Positions 35,151-43,278 of a stretch of DNA of 54,285 nt are shown one piece after another. Made by a program: the position numbers and the translations under genes. The notes under the pieces are model-generated. The model worked only from the letters and a program-made list of their open reading frames with translations. It did not search any database and had not been told where the DNA came from. Within the stretch, counting starts at the first letter, position 1; each line of letters opens with the position of its first letter. Origin of the DNA: UBA7488 sp964414185 (lineage in GTDB: Bacteria > Pseudomonadota > Alphaproteobacteria > CAAHEQ01 > UBA3637); assembly GCA_964414185.1 (NCBI GenBank), contig CAYPVK010000010.1, forward strand, positions 1 to 54,285, read 5' to 3'.

Positions 35151-36227
35151 TTATTTTACAGCTCCCTCAAGAAACTTAATAGTTTTTTGAACGGGATTGA
35201 TTTCTGTTAACATTCCTATCGGTAAAATAAGTTGTGGTACTGTATGTCCAAAATCTAAATGTGAAACAATACATAAATCAGGCCTATTATATTCATTAAC
35301 AACCTGTAATAAGATTTTATCAAATTCTTTATATTGTTTAATCCAGTCTTGCTGTTCTTGTTTTTGGTAGTGAAAAAATTCACCTCCAGGTCTTGCAAAC
35401 AAGATACCTCTAATACGCTCTATAATTCCTTGTGCTCCCAAATTTCTCAAAAAATATTTTAACTGTGATGGAGGTTGTTTCTCTTCACTTGTTTCTAAGA
35501 ATAATATAACATCATCCCAGTTTATATTTGAAGGCCAAATTGAAGTGGCATTAATCATACTTAATACTTCCATACATCCTCCGATTAATCTACCTTGAAC
35601 CCGTTTGTTTCCTTGGATGTATTGTCCTCTTTGAGAGTTAATACGCTGGCGTTTTTTTAAAGATGATTGCCCCCAACTAAAACTTTCGATAATATATTTA
35701 GAACTTTCTGGTAACGTCTTTATCGGCTGATTTGAAAACAATATTTTTTTTGTGTTTTCAATCATCAACTTAGGTATACCACCGAATTCAGCATATCCAA
35801 ACATTAAGCTAGGACTATAAAAAGAAGAAATTCCGGCTTTTAGACACATAAAGTGATTAACTGTTGTATCTGACATTCCCAAAAAAATTTTAGGATGGTC
35901 ATGGATTATTTTAAAATGTTCATCAGTCATTAGAGATAATAAACGAATAGTATCATCTCCTCCTATTGTTGTTAAAATAGCTTTAATATCTGGATTTAAA
36001 AAAGCTTGCATTAAATCGTTTAGCCTAAATTCCGGATGTTTTTCAAGCGTTTGTGGGCAACATAGTGTATGGGGCATCTCTATAATTTTAACGGAAAAAG
36101 CATCTTCAAATTGCTTTTTAGCACGGTTGTAATAATCAGGATATTGTCCGGGACCGCCCCATGATAGTGATACGGTTGCTACAATGTCTCCCTTTTTTAA
36201 GGCATTTGGCTTTATAAGTTGCTTCAT
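35151..36227 (-). CDS. S66-family serine peptidase (LD-carboxypeptidase/MccF-like)
   Basis: 358 residues; ATG 36227 follows AAGGGAATAAT, overlapping the upstream gene context for coupled translation. The N-terminal domain has the nucleophile Ser119 in IFLGMSDTT (MccF Ser118), TTIGGDDTIRLL and a Phe/Tyr-rich pocket. The C-terminal domain provides the Glu in LFLETSEEK and the His in HLDFGHTVPQL, completing the Ser-Glu-His triad. Family members either trim muropeptides in peptidoglycan recycling or hydrolyse peptidyl-adenylate antibiotics (MccF). Its operon with a radical SAM gene and a PEP-swivel domain, and its AT-rich composition, favour a specialised immunity or biosynthetic role over housekeeping. 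Confidence 0.85.
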   Translation of the reverse strand: MKQLIKPNALKKGDIVATVSLSWGGPGQYPDYYNRAKKQFEDAFSVKIIEMPHTLCCPQTLEKHPEFRLNDLMQAFLNPDIKAILTTIGGDDTIRLLSLMTDEHFKIIHDHPKIFLGMSDTTVNHFMCLKAGISSFYSPSLMFGYAEFGGIPKLMIENTKKILFSNQPIKTLPESSKYIIESFSWGQSSLKKRQRINSQRGQYIQGNKRVQGRLIGGCMEVLSMINATSIWPSNINWDDVILFLETSEEKQPPSQLKYFLRNLGAQGIIERIRGILFARPGGEFFHYQKQEQQDWIKQYKEFDKILLQVVNEYNRPDLCIVSHLDFGHTVPQLILPIGMLTEINPVQKTIKFLEGAVK

Positions 36228-36228
36228 A

Positions 36229-36997
36229 TTATTCCCTTATTTTATCATAATGATTTAGCATTGGGTAAAGCTGTTTCAAGCGAGTTGCAATATATTGTGG
36301 AGATCGACCTAAGTGTTGTTGATTTTTTATAAAATCATTTCTTTTCTTTATTTCAGTATAATATTTTTCGAGTTTTAAATCATAGTCAGAACAAAAAGAA
36401 GTGAACCCACTTAAAGATTGAAATTCTATATCCATAAAACGATAAAGGGCCTTTTTTACTTGATCGGAGGTTATGTGATATTGAGAGTTTAAAAAACATA
36501 AATTTGTTATAGCACGATTAAGAATCCTTTTATAATTGCTAGATGGAACACTTTGAAGTGCTTTAAGAACGTTATTGTAGGTACCTTTTTTGTTCGACAG
36601 GGTATCATGTACTTTTTCAGAACCATGTAACGATACCCCCAAAACGTCTATGTAGTCAATTATTTTTAGATGGCTTTTTTGGTTAAGTAAAAGAGCGTTT
36701 GTAACTAGAATTTGATAAAAACCCAAGCTCTTCCCATACGAGACAATATCCATCAGCTTGTTGTTTAGAAGAGGTTCACCCCCCGTATAATAGATGTATT
36801 GAACATTATTTTTTTCAGCTCGGACAATTATGTTTTGCCAAGTCTAATTCCATATTCTCTATTTGATTACACTTTTGAGAACAAAATACGCAGTCCAACA
36901 TACAAGCAGTGCTAACTTTCATATAAACACTTAATGGGGCTTCTAGCATATTCAAATCCATATTTAAATTTATGTTGGCCATGCTGTATTTTAGCAT
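36229..36997 (-). pseudogene. Radical SAM protein, split by a single-base frameshift
   Basis: The N-terminal frame from ATG 36997 (GGAGGG site) contains the cluster motif CMLDCVFC (CxxxCxxC). Around 36833-36836 the frame changes. The second frame carries YTGGEPLLNN, the SAM-contacting GGEP motif, then VTNALLLNQK and LGVSLHGSEKVHD, all classic radical SAM core elements. One extra A in the AAAA run on the coding strand fuses them into a ~256-residue protein. No SPASM or auxiliary Cys cluster is evident, making it a short core-only enzyme. Coupled to the S66 gene downstream (TAATATG). Possibly a peptide- or nucleotide-modifying enzyme. Confidence 0.75.
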
Positions 36998-37204
36998 TTT
37001 TTACCCTCCAGGTGTTTATCTATTTGAATTATACGACATTGCGTCATTTCAGAGCGTAATTCTTGAATAAAAATAGAGGTATCTTCCTCTGAAGAATTTC
37101 CTTTTATCAAATAACCTATATACTTATTATTTTTTTTGTGCAACTAAAACAATAACTTTTTCGCAACCAAATAATGATTTTAATTTATTTAGAATTTTGG
37201 ACAT
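36991..37204 (-). pseudogene. Small protein, frameshifted in an eight-A run; overlaps the radical SAM start
   Basis: ATG 37204 has an AAGGAG site. The literal frame ends after 25 codons at two stops just past an A8 run (37130-37137). Removing one A gives a continuous 70-residue protein ending EGKKC whose stop lies inside ATGCTAA of the next gene, a 7-base overlap indicating translational coupling. N-terminal residues MSKILNKLKSLFGCEK. Too small to classify. Given its place beside a radical SAM enzyme it could be a precursor peptide or a carrier, but it lacks a recognisable core or leader. Confidence 0.5.
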
Positions 37205-37206
37205 CT

Positions 37207-37569
37207 TTAATTCTCCTTATGGTTAAATTTTTTTTGTTCATTTGTGGAAACAACACCTGTTGTTCCGTTTATCGAAAGATATGTCCTGTCCCATATCTTC
37301 TTCATAGCATCCCCGCCGATGCCAACAACGCAGGGAATACCAATCTCTCTTGCAATAATTGCAGTATGGCATAAAAAGCCCCCTACCGCAGTTACAATAC
37401 CTAACGATTTTGACAAAACATGCATCCATTCTGGATCCGTAAACCACGCCATAAGGATGTCACCTTCTGTCCATGAATCTAATTCATTTATTTTTCTAAC
37501 AAATTTCGCCGGGCCTTCAACAATACCCGGAGAAACGGCCAAACCTTTAAATGAATCTTTAGAGACCAC
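37207..37569 (-). CDS. Stand-alone PEP-utilising swivel (phosphohistidine) domain
   Basis: 120 residues beginning at GTG 37569, with no obvious ribosome site and an in-frame stop eight codons upstream. The whole sequence is one mobile domain of the PEP-synthase/PPDK family (PF00391): GLAVSPGIVEGPAKFV, GDILMAWFTDPEW, and the catalytic His in GGFLCHTAIIAREIGIPCVVG. In rifampicin phosphotransferase and PEP synthase this domain shuttles phosphate between two catalytic domains that are absent here. It is therefore either a deliberate single-domain partner or the surviving C-terminus of a larger kinase cut by the adjacent prophage scar. Two bases separate its stop from the next ATG. Confidence 0.7.
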   Translation of the reverse strand: MVSKDSFKGLAVSPGIVEGPAKFVRKINELDSWTEGDILMAWFTDPEWMHVLSKSLGIVTAVGGFLCHTAIIAREIGIPCVVGIGGDAMKKIWDRTYLSINGTTGVVSTNEQKKFNHKEN

Positions 37570-37656
37570 AGGTGTAGCCTGTTGAAGTTCATGTTACTTA
37601 TCCGTCCCTTGTTTGGATTAAACGGATTTATGAAATAATTAAAATAAACCATTGTG

Positions 37657-37971
37657 TTAGATTTCTTTCACTCGGTAATAACTGTCAAGATACCAACCAC
37701 AGGTGTTTAGTGAACGGACATTTTGAAAAACAACCCCGCTATTCCGAACACAATGCAACACACCACCGCCATCCACATCAAGCCAAAGACCTGCATGAAC
37801 GGGATTTTTTGATTGTCGCATTAAAACAACGTCCCCTCCCCGAGGGTAGGGGACTTCCACAAAAGCGGTAAAAGCCAAATCTGTCCGAAATGCATGCAAA
37901 ACGTCCCGTAAACATTCGGGATTAACATTTACCTGTGGCACATCGTGTCCGTACTCGTGTATAGATTGCAC
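37657..37971 (-). pseudogene. NlpC/P60-type phage peptidase C-terminal fragment
   Basis: The C-terminal part holds PRGGDVVLMRQSKNPVHAGLW and VLHCVRNSGVV, the GD-x3-L/catalytic-His-containing half of NlpC/P60-like phage tail peptidases. The catalytic Cys half is missing. The frame begins in sequence shared with the opening codons of a serine recombinase gene (37987), showing that a recombination event fused the two. No start with ribosome site. Confidence 0.55.
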
Positions 37972-37987
37972 ATCGAACTGTTTTCAT
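37922..37987 (-). pseudogene. 5' fragment of a large serine recombinase gene
   Basis: ATG 37987 overlaps the stop of the DUF2924 gene (TAATG) and opens MKTVRCAIYTRV, the conserved N-terminus of large serine recombinases, in which the catalytic Ser normally follows as YTRVS. Here sequence diverges exactly at that point and stops after 21 codons. The rest of the integrase is missing and NlpC-like sequence follows in another frame. Confidence 0.65.
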
Positions 37988-38382
37988 TATTTCCTCTCAT
38001 CAATTTTAAAAAAGCGATTGCCGGATAATCTTTGTCCGGTTATGGTATGGGCTATGGCAGACAGGCTTTTATAAACTTTCCCATCCATGGTAAAACGATC
38101 TTGATCCACAGTGATCCGGTATATCTTTCCTTTATATGTTTTCTCAAGAACACTTCCTTTTGTTAGGTGGATAGGAGCTGTCGGTATTGCCATTTGATAC
38201 AATAGGAATTTGGTGGTACTTGATAGGCCGCCAAAAGTCAATTCTTGCAATCTATATATCAGACGCGATCGCAAAAACTCTTTATTACGTGCTTTACAAT
38301 CCCATCCGAAATACTTTTTGAACTGTTGCTGTAATTCCGACATACCCATCCGCTCAATTTTTTGTATTTTTTCTTCCAGCAT
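37987..38382 (-). CDS. DUF2924-family phage-associated protein
   Basis: 131 residues. The N-terminal SELQQQFKKYFGWDCKARNK, then FLRSRLIYRLQELTFGGLS, matches DUF2924, a small protein habitually encoded directly upstream of serine recombinases in alphaproteobacterial prophages. The C-terminal half (GSVLEKTYKGKIYRITV, FTMDGKVYKSLSAIAHTITG, SGNRFF) fits the same family. It overlaps the next upstream small gene (38354-38382) and is coupled to the recombinase fragment by TAATG. Intact, although its partner is destroyed. Confidence 0.85.
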   Translation of the reverse strand: MLEEKIQKIERMGMSELQQQFKKYFGWDCKARNKEFLRSRLIYRLQELTFGGLSSTTKFLLYQMAIPTAPIHLTKGSVLEKTYKGKIYRITVDQDRFTMDGKVYKSLSAIAHTITGQRLSGNRFFKIDERK

Positions 38383-38527
38383 TTTTTTCTATCTCCGTTG
38401 ACCAATGAATGCTTGAAACGTGATTTATATCCAGTCTTTTTTTGAAGAAATCAGAAGTATTTTTCGCTTTTGTATAAGTGATAACGGCGTCTTTCAGCAG
38501 TAAAGATAATTGTTTTTGCAGGTTCAT
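38354..38527 (-). CDS. Small prophage protein of unknown function
   Basis: 57 residues starting at ATG 38527 behind GCAGGAGGG; an upstream extension to 38641 has no site. Basic, helical, no recognised domain. It overlaps the DUF2924 gene by 29 bases, so both belong to one phage operon. Confidence 0.55.
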   Translation of the reverse strand: MNLQKQLSLLLKDAVITYTKAKNTSDFFKKRLDINHVSSIHWSTEIEKNAGRKNTKN

Positions 38528-38828
38528 TTTTTCCCTCCTGCAAATTAAAAATGCCGCTGATATTAAAAGTGTCGCAAAAAAATAAAAGGGCTGCGTTTTA
38601 TTTAAATCATCTTTCCCTACCGATAGCACATCGAACTGCACAAGTTGGCAAAACAGGGGGATAGACCAGGCGGAATAAGGCTTTCCGGCATTTGCAGTAT
38701 TTTGGACACTGCTCTCTTAATTATGGTATACAAATGTGAAAAAAGGGGGAGGGAAGTAAAAATCGTGTCGTCATATGAACAGACCGGTTTCCCTGAAAAC
38801 AAGGCGGAATAAGGGCTTTTGCGGGGTA

Positions 38829-38859
38829 TAAAAAAAGAGAGTTTTATGCAAACTCTCTT
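38829..38859 (-). terminator. Terminator of tRNA-Ala(GGC)
   Basis: AAGAGAGTTT/AAACTCTCTT stem with a 5-base loop; the minus strand continues with TTTTTTTAT. Six bases past the tRNA CCA end. Confidence 0.85.
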
Positions 38860-38864
38860 AAAAT

Positions 38865-38940
<76 letters not shown>

Positions 38941-39054
38941 AAAAGGCCAATGTCAGCTTTTTATCATATTAAAAGCACCTTGTCAAGCATAATTTTTGCG
39001 ATTTGTGTTATTTTTTATCAACAAGTATTAAAGGCACTAACATTTCATCCGCTG

Positions 39055-39307
39055 TTAAGCCGGCATGAATGCCTTTAAGTATTTCAAGCAATTATGTAAA
39101 TCGGCATAATTATTTATGCAATAAGCACCTTTGGGTTCGATTTGTCGCACCGTAAATCATCAGAACGATATTTTTATAATTTTTTTGTAAAACGCTATCC
39201 AATGTTTTCAATGTCGCATGCGGCGTCGGAACATTGAAATGTTTTAAATGTTGTTCGATATGTTTAAAATGTTGTTTTGATAATCGGGAAATTGAATTTG
39301 CATGCAT
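39055..39307 (-). pseudogene. Short hypothetical gene with a frameshift
   Basis: From the start near 39307 the frame gives 65 residues (His-rich, KHIEQHLKHFNVPTPHATL), ending in an aberrant stop. From about 39130 a second frame continues in protein-like sequence (GAYCINNYADLHNCLKYL) to TAA 39055. Together they form an ~80-residue protein if one base is removed around 39127-39133. No family recognised; divergent from the methyltransferase gene. Confidence 0.35.
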
Positions 39308-39403
39308 GTCTCTTGTATAAATAAGTGGAAAAACGTTATTATATTATCATACCTTTATTTTTTTGACAATCTGTTTGCATTTGTCGATGTAAAAAGGTAT
39401 GAT

Positions 39404-40129
39404 ATGTCCATGATGCAATTTACGACAGATAATTTTTTAGGCGGCAAAGTTATATTAAAACAACCGAAATATGGGTATCGGGCAACATCTGATGCCGTTT
39501 TGGTGTCGGCTGCCGTCGATGCCAAAAAGGGTGACAGCATTTTGGATGTCGGTTGCGGAACCGGAATTGTCGGATTAAGCATTTCGGCACGTGTGCCGGA
39601 CATTTCCGTAACAGGGTTGGAAATACAAAATGAATTGGCAGCGTTGGCGCGTGAAAATGCTGTTTTTAACAATTGCCGTATGGTTGTCGTTGATGGCAAT
39701 CTGACAACGAAAATAGAAAATTTGCACGGTACTTTGTTTAACCATGTCGTGACAAATCCACCGTTTTATACCGAAGCACCGATGCGGGCTCATCCGCAAA
39801 CGCAAATAGCTTATCAACAACGGGTGCCGTTGGCTGAATGGATTGATTTTTGTGTCAAGCATGTTAAGCCTAAGGGAACTTTTACCATTATTCACCGTAC
39901 CGAATCGGTCCCCGAAATTTTAAAAACTTTGGCCGGACGGTTGGGTGCCCTTAAATTAATACCGATTTTTTCCAAAAAGGGACAATCGCCAAAACGTGTT
40001 ATCGTTCAGGGTGTTTTGGGTAGCCGCAAACCTTTTGTATTACATCCGGGCATCGTGCTTCATAACGCGGATGACACGCCGACTGTCGCGGCGGAAAATA
40101 TTTGGCGCCACGGCGGAATGTTGAAATAA
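39404..40129 (+). CDS. TrmN6/YfiC-like N6-adenine methyltransferase
   Basis: Start placed at ATG 39404, behind AAAAAGGTATGAT; the longer frame from 39302 runs over the presumed promoter. 241 residues, class I SAM-dependent methyltransferase: an opening TTDNFLGGKVILKQPKYGYR, motif I DVGCGTGIVGLSI, acidic GLEIQNELAALA, and motif IV NPPF (N6-adenine type). The family methylates A37 of tRNA1(Val) in E. coli; related alphaproteobacterial proteins share the same NPPF core. Conserved RAHPQ after NPPF supports the YfiC subgroup. Monocistronic. Confidence 0.85.
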   Translation: MSMMQFTTDNFLGGKVILKQPKYGYRATSDAVLVSAAVDAKKGDSILDVGCGTGIVGLSISARVPDISVTGLEIQNELAALARENAVFNNCRMVVVDGNLTTKIENLHGTLFNHVVTNPPFYTEAPMRAHPQTQIAYQQRVPLAEWIDFCVKHVKPKGTFTIIHRTESVPEILKTLAGRLGALKLIPIFSKKGQSPKRVIVQGVLGSRKPFVLHPGIVLHNADDTPTVAAENIWRHGGMLK

Positions 40130-40383
40130 CGACGGAAAAAAGAAATATGGGATTTTTTAGCCGTAAAATGAATTTCATAAAAAAAAGAAAAATTTAATTT
40201 TTCGATAAGACTTTGAAATAAAAAAAGTATTTTTTCTGTAAAAAAAAAGAAATCATTTTATTGTTGCGTTTTTTGGGAAAGTTTATATAAAATAGCATGA
40301 AAATTGAAAAATAAATATTATTTCGGGTTATGTTCGTGCATATCATTTTATACAATTTTTTCGCCTTTTTTGAAAGGGAAATT

Positions 40384-41844
40384 ATGCGGCCGATGTTAAA
40401 TTTGCGATTCTTTATCGGGGCGATCGTGTTTTTTTTGTCGCTTGCCACTGTTGAAGTTGCGGCGAACAGCCCGAAACAAAAGGAAATCGCGGTTTTGAAC
40501 TTTGAACAAAATCCGATTGATAAAATGGATGAAAATTATATTCGAGTCAATGGTGAACGTTTAATTCCGCCGTATGATTCCAAACAATATGATTATTATG
40601 CCATATCAATGAACACGTTGCACCCGATTGAAATTTCCGTCGGATCTCAAACGCAAACGGTGAAATTGAAAAGGTTGTCTTTCAATACTTATATTTCAAT
40701 TCATGTCGGACAGTCCGTTTATAAAATTTTTACGGCCATGCCGGGATTGCCGTCTTACAAATTTAAAAGAACCGGCAATTATCACGGAGATTTGTATATA
40801 ACGCCGTCTTCAATGCGTTTGGAAGTGCCGGCATATGCCTATATAATTGATGAGGCGGGCAAGCTGGTTTATTACCGCGCTAATGAAACACCGCCGTGGA
40901 CTATGGCCAATTTGAATAAGCATGTCCTTAAAAACGGTAAAGTACGATACAGCGTGTTTCGCCAATTTAATAATTTAACACCGCTCAGTTACTTTTTCGG
41001 CGAACAAATTATTATGGACGAAAATTTTAAAGTCATTGACAGGCTTCAACTTATGTCTCATAACGGCCGACCGGCATATCCGGTTGAAACCCATTCGTTT
41101 GTTATGATGGATGACGGGCATTATATAATTACGGGGTATTATTACACGGTTGATTATCAAGCTCCTTGGAAAAATAAAAAAATCGCAGTACCTGTTATTC
41201 AGGAAATTAAAAACGGACAACTTATTTTTGAATGGTGCGCCAATGATTATCCGGAATTGTTTAAAACCTGCATGGAAGGTTGCAATCATCAAGACGATTA
41301 TCAAGATTATTTGCATTTAAATTCCGTTGCCGTCGATCCAAATGATGAAAATTTAATTGTATCATTTGCCGCCAGTTCGCAGGTAATTAAAATTAACCGG
41401 ATAAACGGAAAAATAATGTGGAAATTAGGTGGGTTATCGGATGATTTTAATTTATCGGATGAACAATTCTTTTTGCGCCAACATGATGCTCAAATGACAA
41501 AAGACGGATGGTTGGTTTTGTTTGATAACCGTTTTCCTAATCCGAAAATAAAAGAAAAGCTAACGGGGAAAAATGTGTTGCATAACTTATATCAATCGCG
41601 CTTGCTAGCGTTTAAATTGGATGAAGAAAATAAAAAAGTTATCGATTTTCGAGAATTCAAATTGGGTCAATCTGTTTATTTTATGGGATCATATCAACCG
41701 TTGGCAGAAGGCCGTTTTTTAATCGGGTACGGCAGCAATTATGATGTTGCCGCAAAAGAATTGGATAAAGACAATACCGAATATATGTCATTGTCGCTTA
41801 ACAAACCTTATACGTCATATAAGGCTTATAAATATGAGAGGTAA
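40384..41844 (+). CDS. Arylsulfotransferase-fold protein 1 (ASST family), active-site variant
   Basis: Start at ATG 40384 (AAAGGGAAATT upstream), giving 486 residues with a signal peptide cleaved near VEVAANS. The propeller core shows ASST (PF05935) landmarks: the His in PVETHSF, DYLHLNSVAVDPND (E. coli-type ASST His356 region), VIKINRINGKIMWKLGG, and QHDAQM (sulfo-His436 region). The segment that carries the conserved Arg374 in characterised ASSTs (SRHQSSVIKI) reads FAASSQVIKI here, so that Arg is missing and activity may differ. Periplasmic, PAPS-independent sulfate transfer is the family role. Its stop lies one base before the next ATG. Confidence 0.8.
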   Translation: MRPMLNLRFFIGAIVFFLSLATVEVAANSPKQKEIAVLNFEQNPIDKMDENYIRVNGERLIPPYDSKQYDYYAISMNTLHPIEISVGSQTQTVKLKRLSFNTYISIHVGQSVYKIFTAMPGLPSYKFKRTGNYHGDLYITPSSMRLEVPAYAYIIDEAGKLVYYRANETPPWTMANLNKHVLKNGKVRYSVFRQFNNLTPLSYFFGEQIIMDENFKVIDRLQLMSHNGRPAYPVETHSFVMMDDGHYIITGYYYTVDYQAPWKNKKIAVPVIQEIKNGQLIFEWCANDYPELFKTCMEGCNHQDDYQDYLHLNSVAVDPNDENLIVSFAASSQVIKINRINGKIMWKLGGLSDDFNLSDEQFFLRQHDAQMTKDGWLVLFDNRFPNPKIKEKLTGKNVLHNLYQSRLLAFKLDEENKKVIDFREFKLGQSVYFMGSYQPLAEGRFLIGYGSNYDVAAKELDKDNTEYMSLSLNKPYTSYKAYKYER

Positions 41845-41845
41845 T

Positions 41846-42328
41846 ATGTGTAAATATTTTATAAACGGATTGTGTGTTTTGATTGTAGGGATTATGGGAT
41901 TTGTTTGTCCGGCTTGGGCCGATGTTATTGACAGGTGGTCTGTTAAATTGACCGAACCGTTAAAATATGAACAAGAGCTTAAACATGTGCGTGAAGTGCA
42001 AATTTACACAGGCGATTATATTATGCAAGAATCTTATAAACAACCGCAAGAAGGCATGAAGTTTATTTTGGCTCATGTCTTGGTGGAAAAGAAAGATATA
42101 AATGCTGTCTCTTTTAACCCGAATTTGTTTGTTGTCAAGGCGGGCGACAAGTCGTATGAACGTTTGAATGATGATGCTTTTATGGTGGATTTTTCAATGA
42201 AGCCGCTGCCCCATTTAAACATGCGATACGGAACGTATGATGCGTGGTTGATATACGAAGTGCCCGAATCGGTTCAACAGGCGGTTTTATCTTACGGCAG
42301 GCTTGATTTGCGGGCATCGCAAAATTAA
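41846..42328 (+). CDS. Secreted DUF4352/immunoglobulin-like protein
   Basis: 160 residues from ATG 41846, coupled to the preceding stop (TAATATG) with GAGAGG as site. The signal peptide ends PAWADV. The mature part resembles DUF4352-type beta sandwiches: GMKFILAHVLVEKK, FNPNLFVVKAGDKSY, and TYDAWLIYEVPESV. Such domains usually act as extracytoplasmic binding or assembly modules. Tight coupling to the arylsulfotransferase-fold gene suggests a periplasmic partner of it. Confidence 0.7.
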   Translation: MCKYFINGLCVLIVGIMGFVCPAWADVIDRWSVKLTEPLKYEQELKHVREVQIYTGDYIMQESYKQPQEGMKFILAHVLVEKKDINAVSFNPNLFVVKAGDKSYERLNDDAFMVDFSMKPLPHLNMRYGTYDAWLIYEVPESVQQAVLSYGRLDLRASQN

Positions 42329-42366
42329 ATTGAATAAATGTTCACATTAACAGAAAAGAAAATATA

Positions 42367-43278
42367 ATGTCTTCCGGTTATAATTTTAATCATTTAAAAC
42401 TTTTGGAAAGCGAAAGTTGCCAAATTATTTTGGATGCTTATCGCCAATTCGAACGCCCTGTTTTATTGTATTCCATAGGCAAAGATTCTTCGGTCATGGT
42501 GCGATTGGCACAAAAAGCTTTTTATCCCGGGCGTATTCCGTTTAAGCTGTTGCATATTGATTCTACTTGGAAATTTAAGGAAATGTTGACGTTCCGGGAT
42601 GAATTTTGCCGTCAAAACGGATTGGATTTGGCTGTTCATATCAATGAAGAAGGACGTGCCATGGGCATTAACCCGTTTACGCACGGCAGCCGTAAATATA
42701 CCGATATCATGAAAACGCAAAGTTTGTTGCAAGCTTTGGAAGAAGGAAAATACGACGTCGCTTTTTGCGGTGCGCGGCGAGATGAAGAAAAATCCCGCGC
42801 CAAAGAGCGTATTTTTTCTTTCCGCGACAAATATCACGGTTGGAATCCGAAAAACCAGAGGCCCGAATTATGGGATTTGTATAACGGCAAGGTTAACCCC
42901 GGCGAAAGTATGCGGTGTTTTGTATTGTCGAATTGGACGGAATTGGATGTATGGCAATATATCCGTATGGAAAATATTCCCGTTGTCCCGCTGTATTTTG
43001 CCAAAGAACGCCCTGTTGTTCGACGCGACGGTGCTTTGATTATGGTTGACGACGACCGTATGCCGCTTGAAAAAGGCGAAAAAATCGAAATGAAAACAGT
43101 GCGTTTTCGTACGCTCGGATGCTATCCTTTGACAGGGGCGATTGAAAGCCAAGCGTCATCGTATGATGAAATTATCGAAGAAATGATGCAAACCAAGAAA
43201 AGCGAACGATGTACCCGCATTATTGATTTTGACGGAGATTCGTCGATGGAACAAAAAAAATTGGAAGGGTATTTTTAA
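42367..43278 (+). CDS. cysD: Sulfate adenylyltransferase subunit 2
   Basis: 303 residues, full length. PP-loop ATPase of the PAPS-reductase superfamily: LLYSIGKDSSVMVRLAQKA, then LLHIDSTWKFKEM, GARRDEEKSRAKERIFSFRD, CFVLSNWTELDVWQYI and RTLGCYPLTGA, all hallmarks of CysD. It forms APS from sulfate and ATP, with GTP hydrolysis by CysN driving the reaction. The last base of its stop is the first base of the cysN start (TAATG). No APS kinase (cysC) or APS/PAPS reductase lies in the window. Confidence 0.97.
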   Translation: MSSGYNFNHLKLLESESCQIILDAYRQFERPVLLYSIGKDSSVMVRLAQKAFYPGRIPFKLLHIDSTWKFKEMLTFRDEFCRQNGLDLAVHINEEGRAMGINPFTHGSRKYTDIMKTQSLLQALEEGKYDVAFCGARRDEEKSRAKERIFSFRDKYHGWNPKNQRPELWDLYNGKVNPGESMRCFVLSNWTELDVWQYIRMENIPVVPLYFAKERPVVRRDGALIMVDDDRMPLEKGEKIEMKTVRFRTLGCYPLTGAIESQASSYDEIIEEMMQTKKSERCTRIIDFDGDSSMEQKKLEGYF

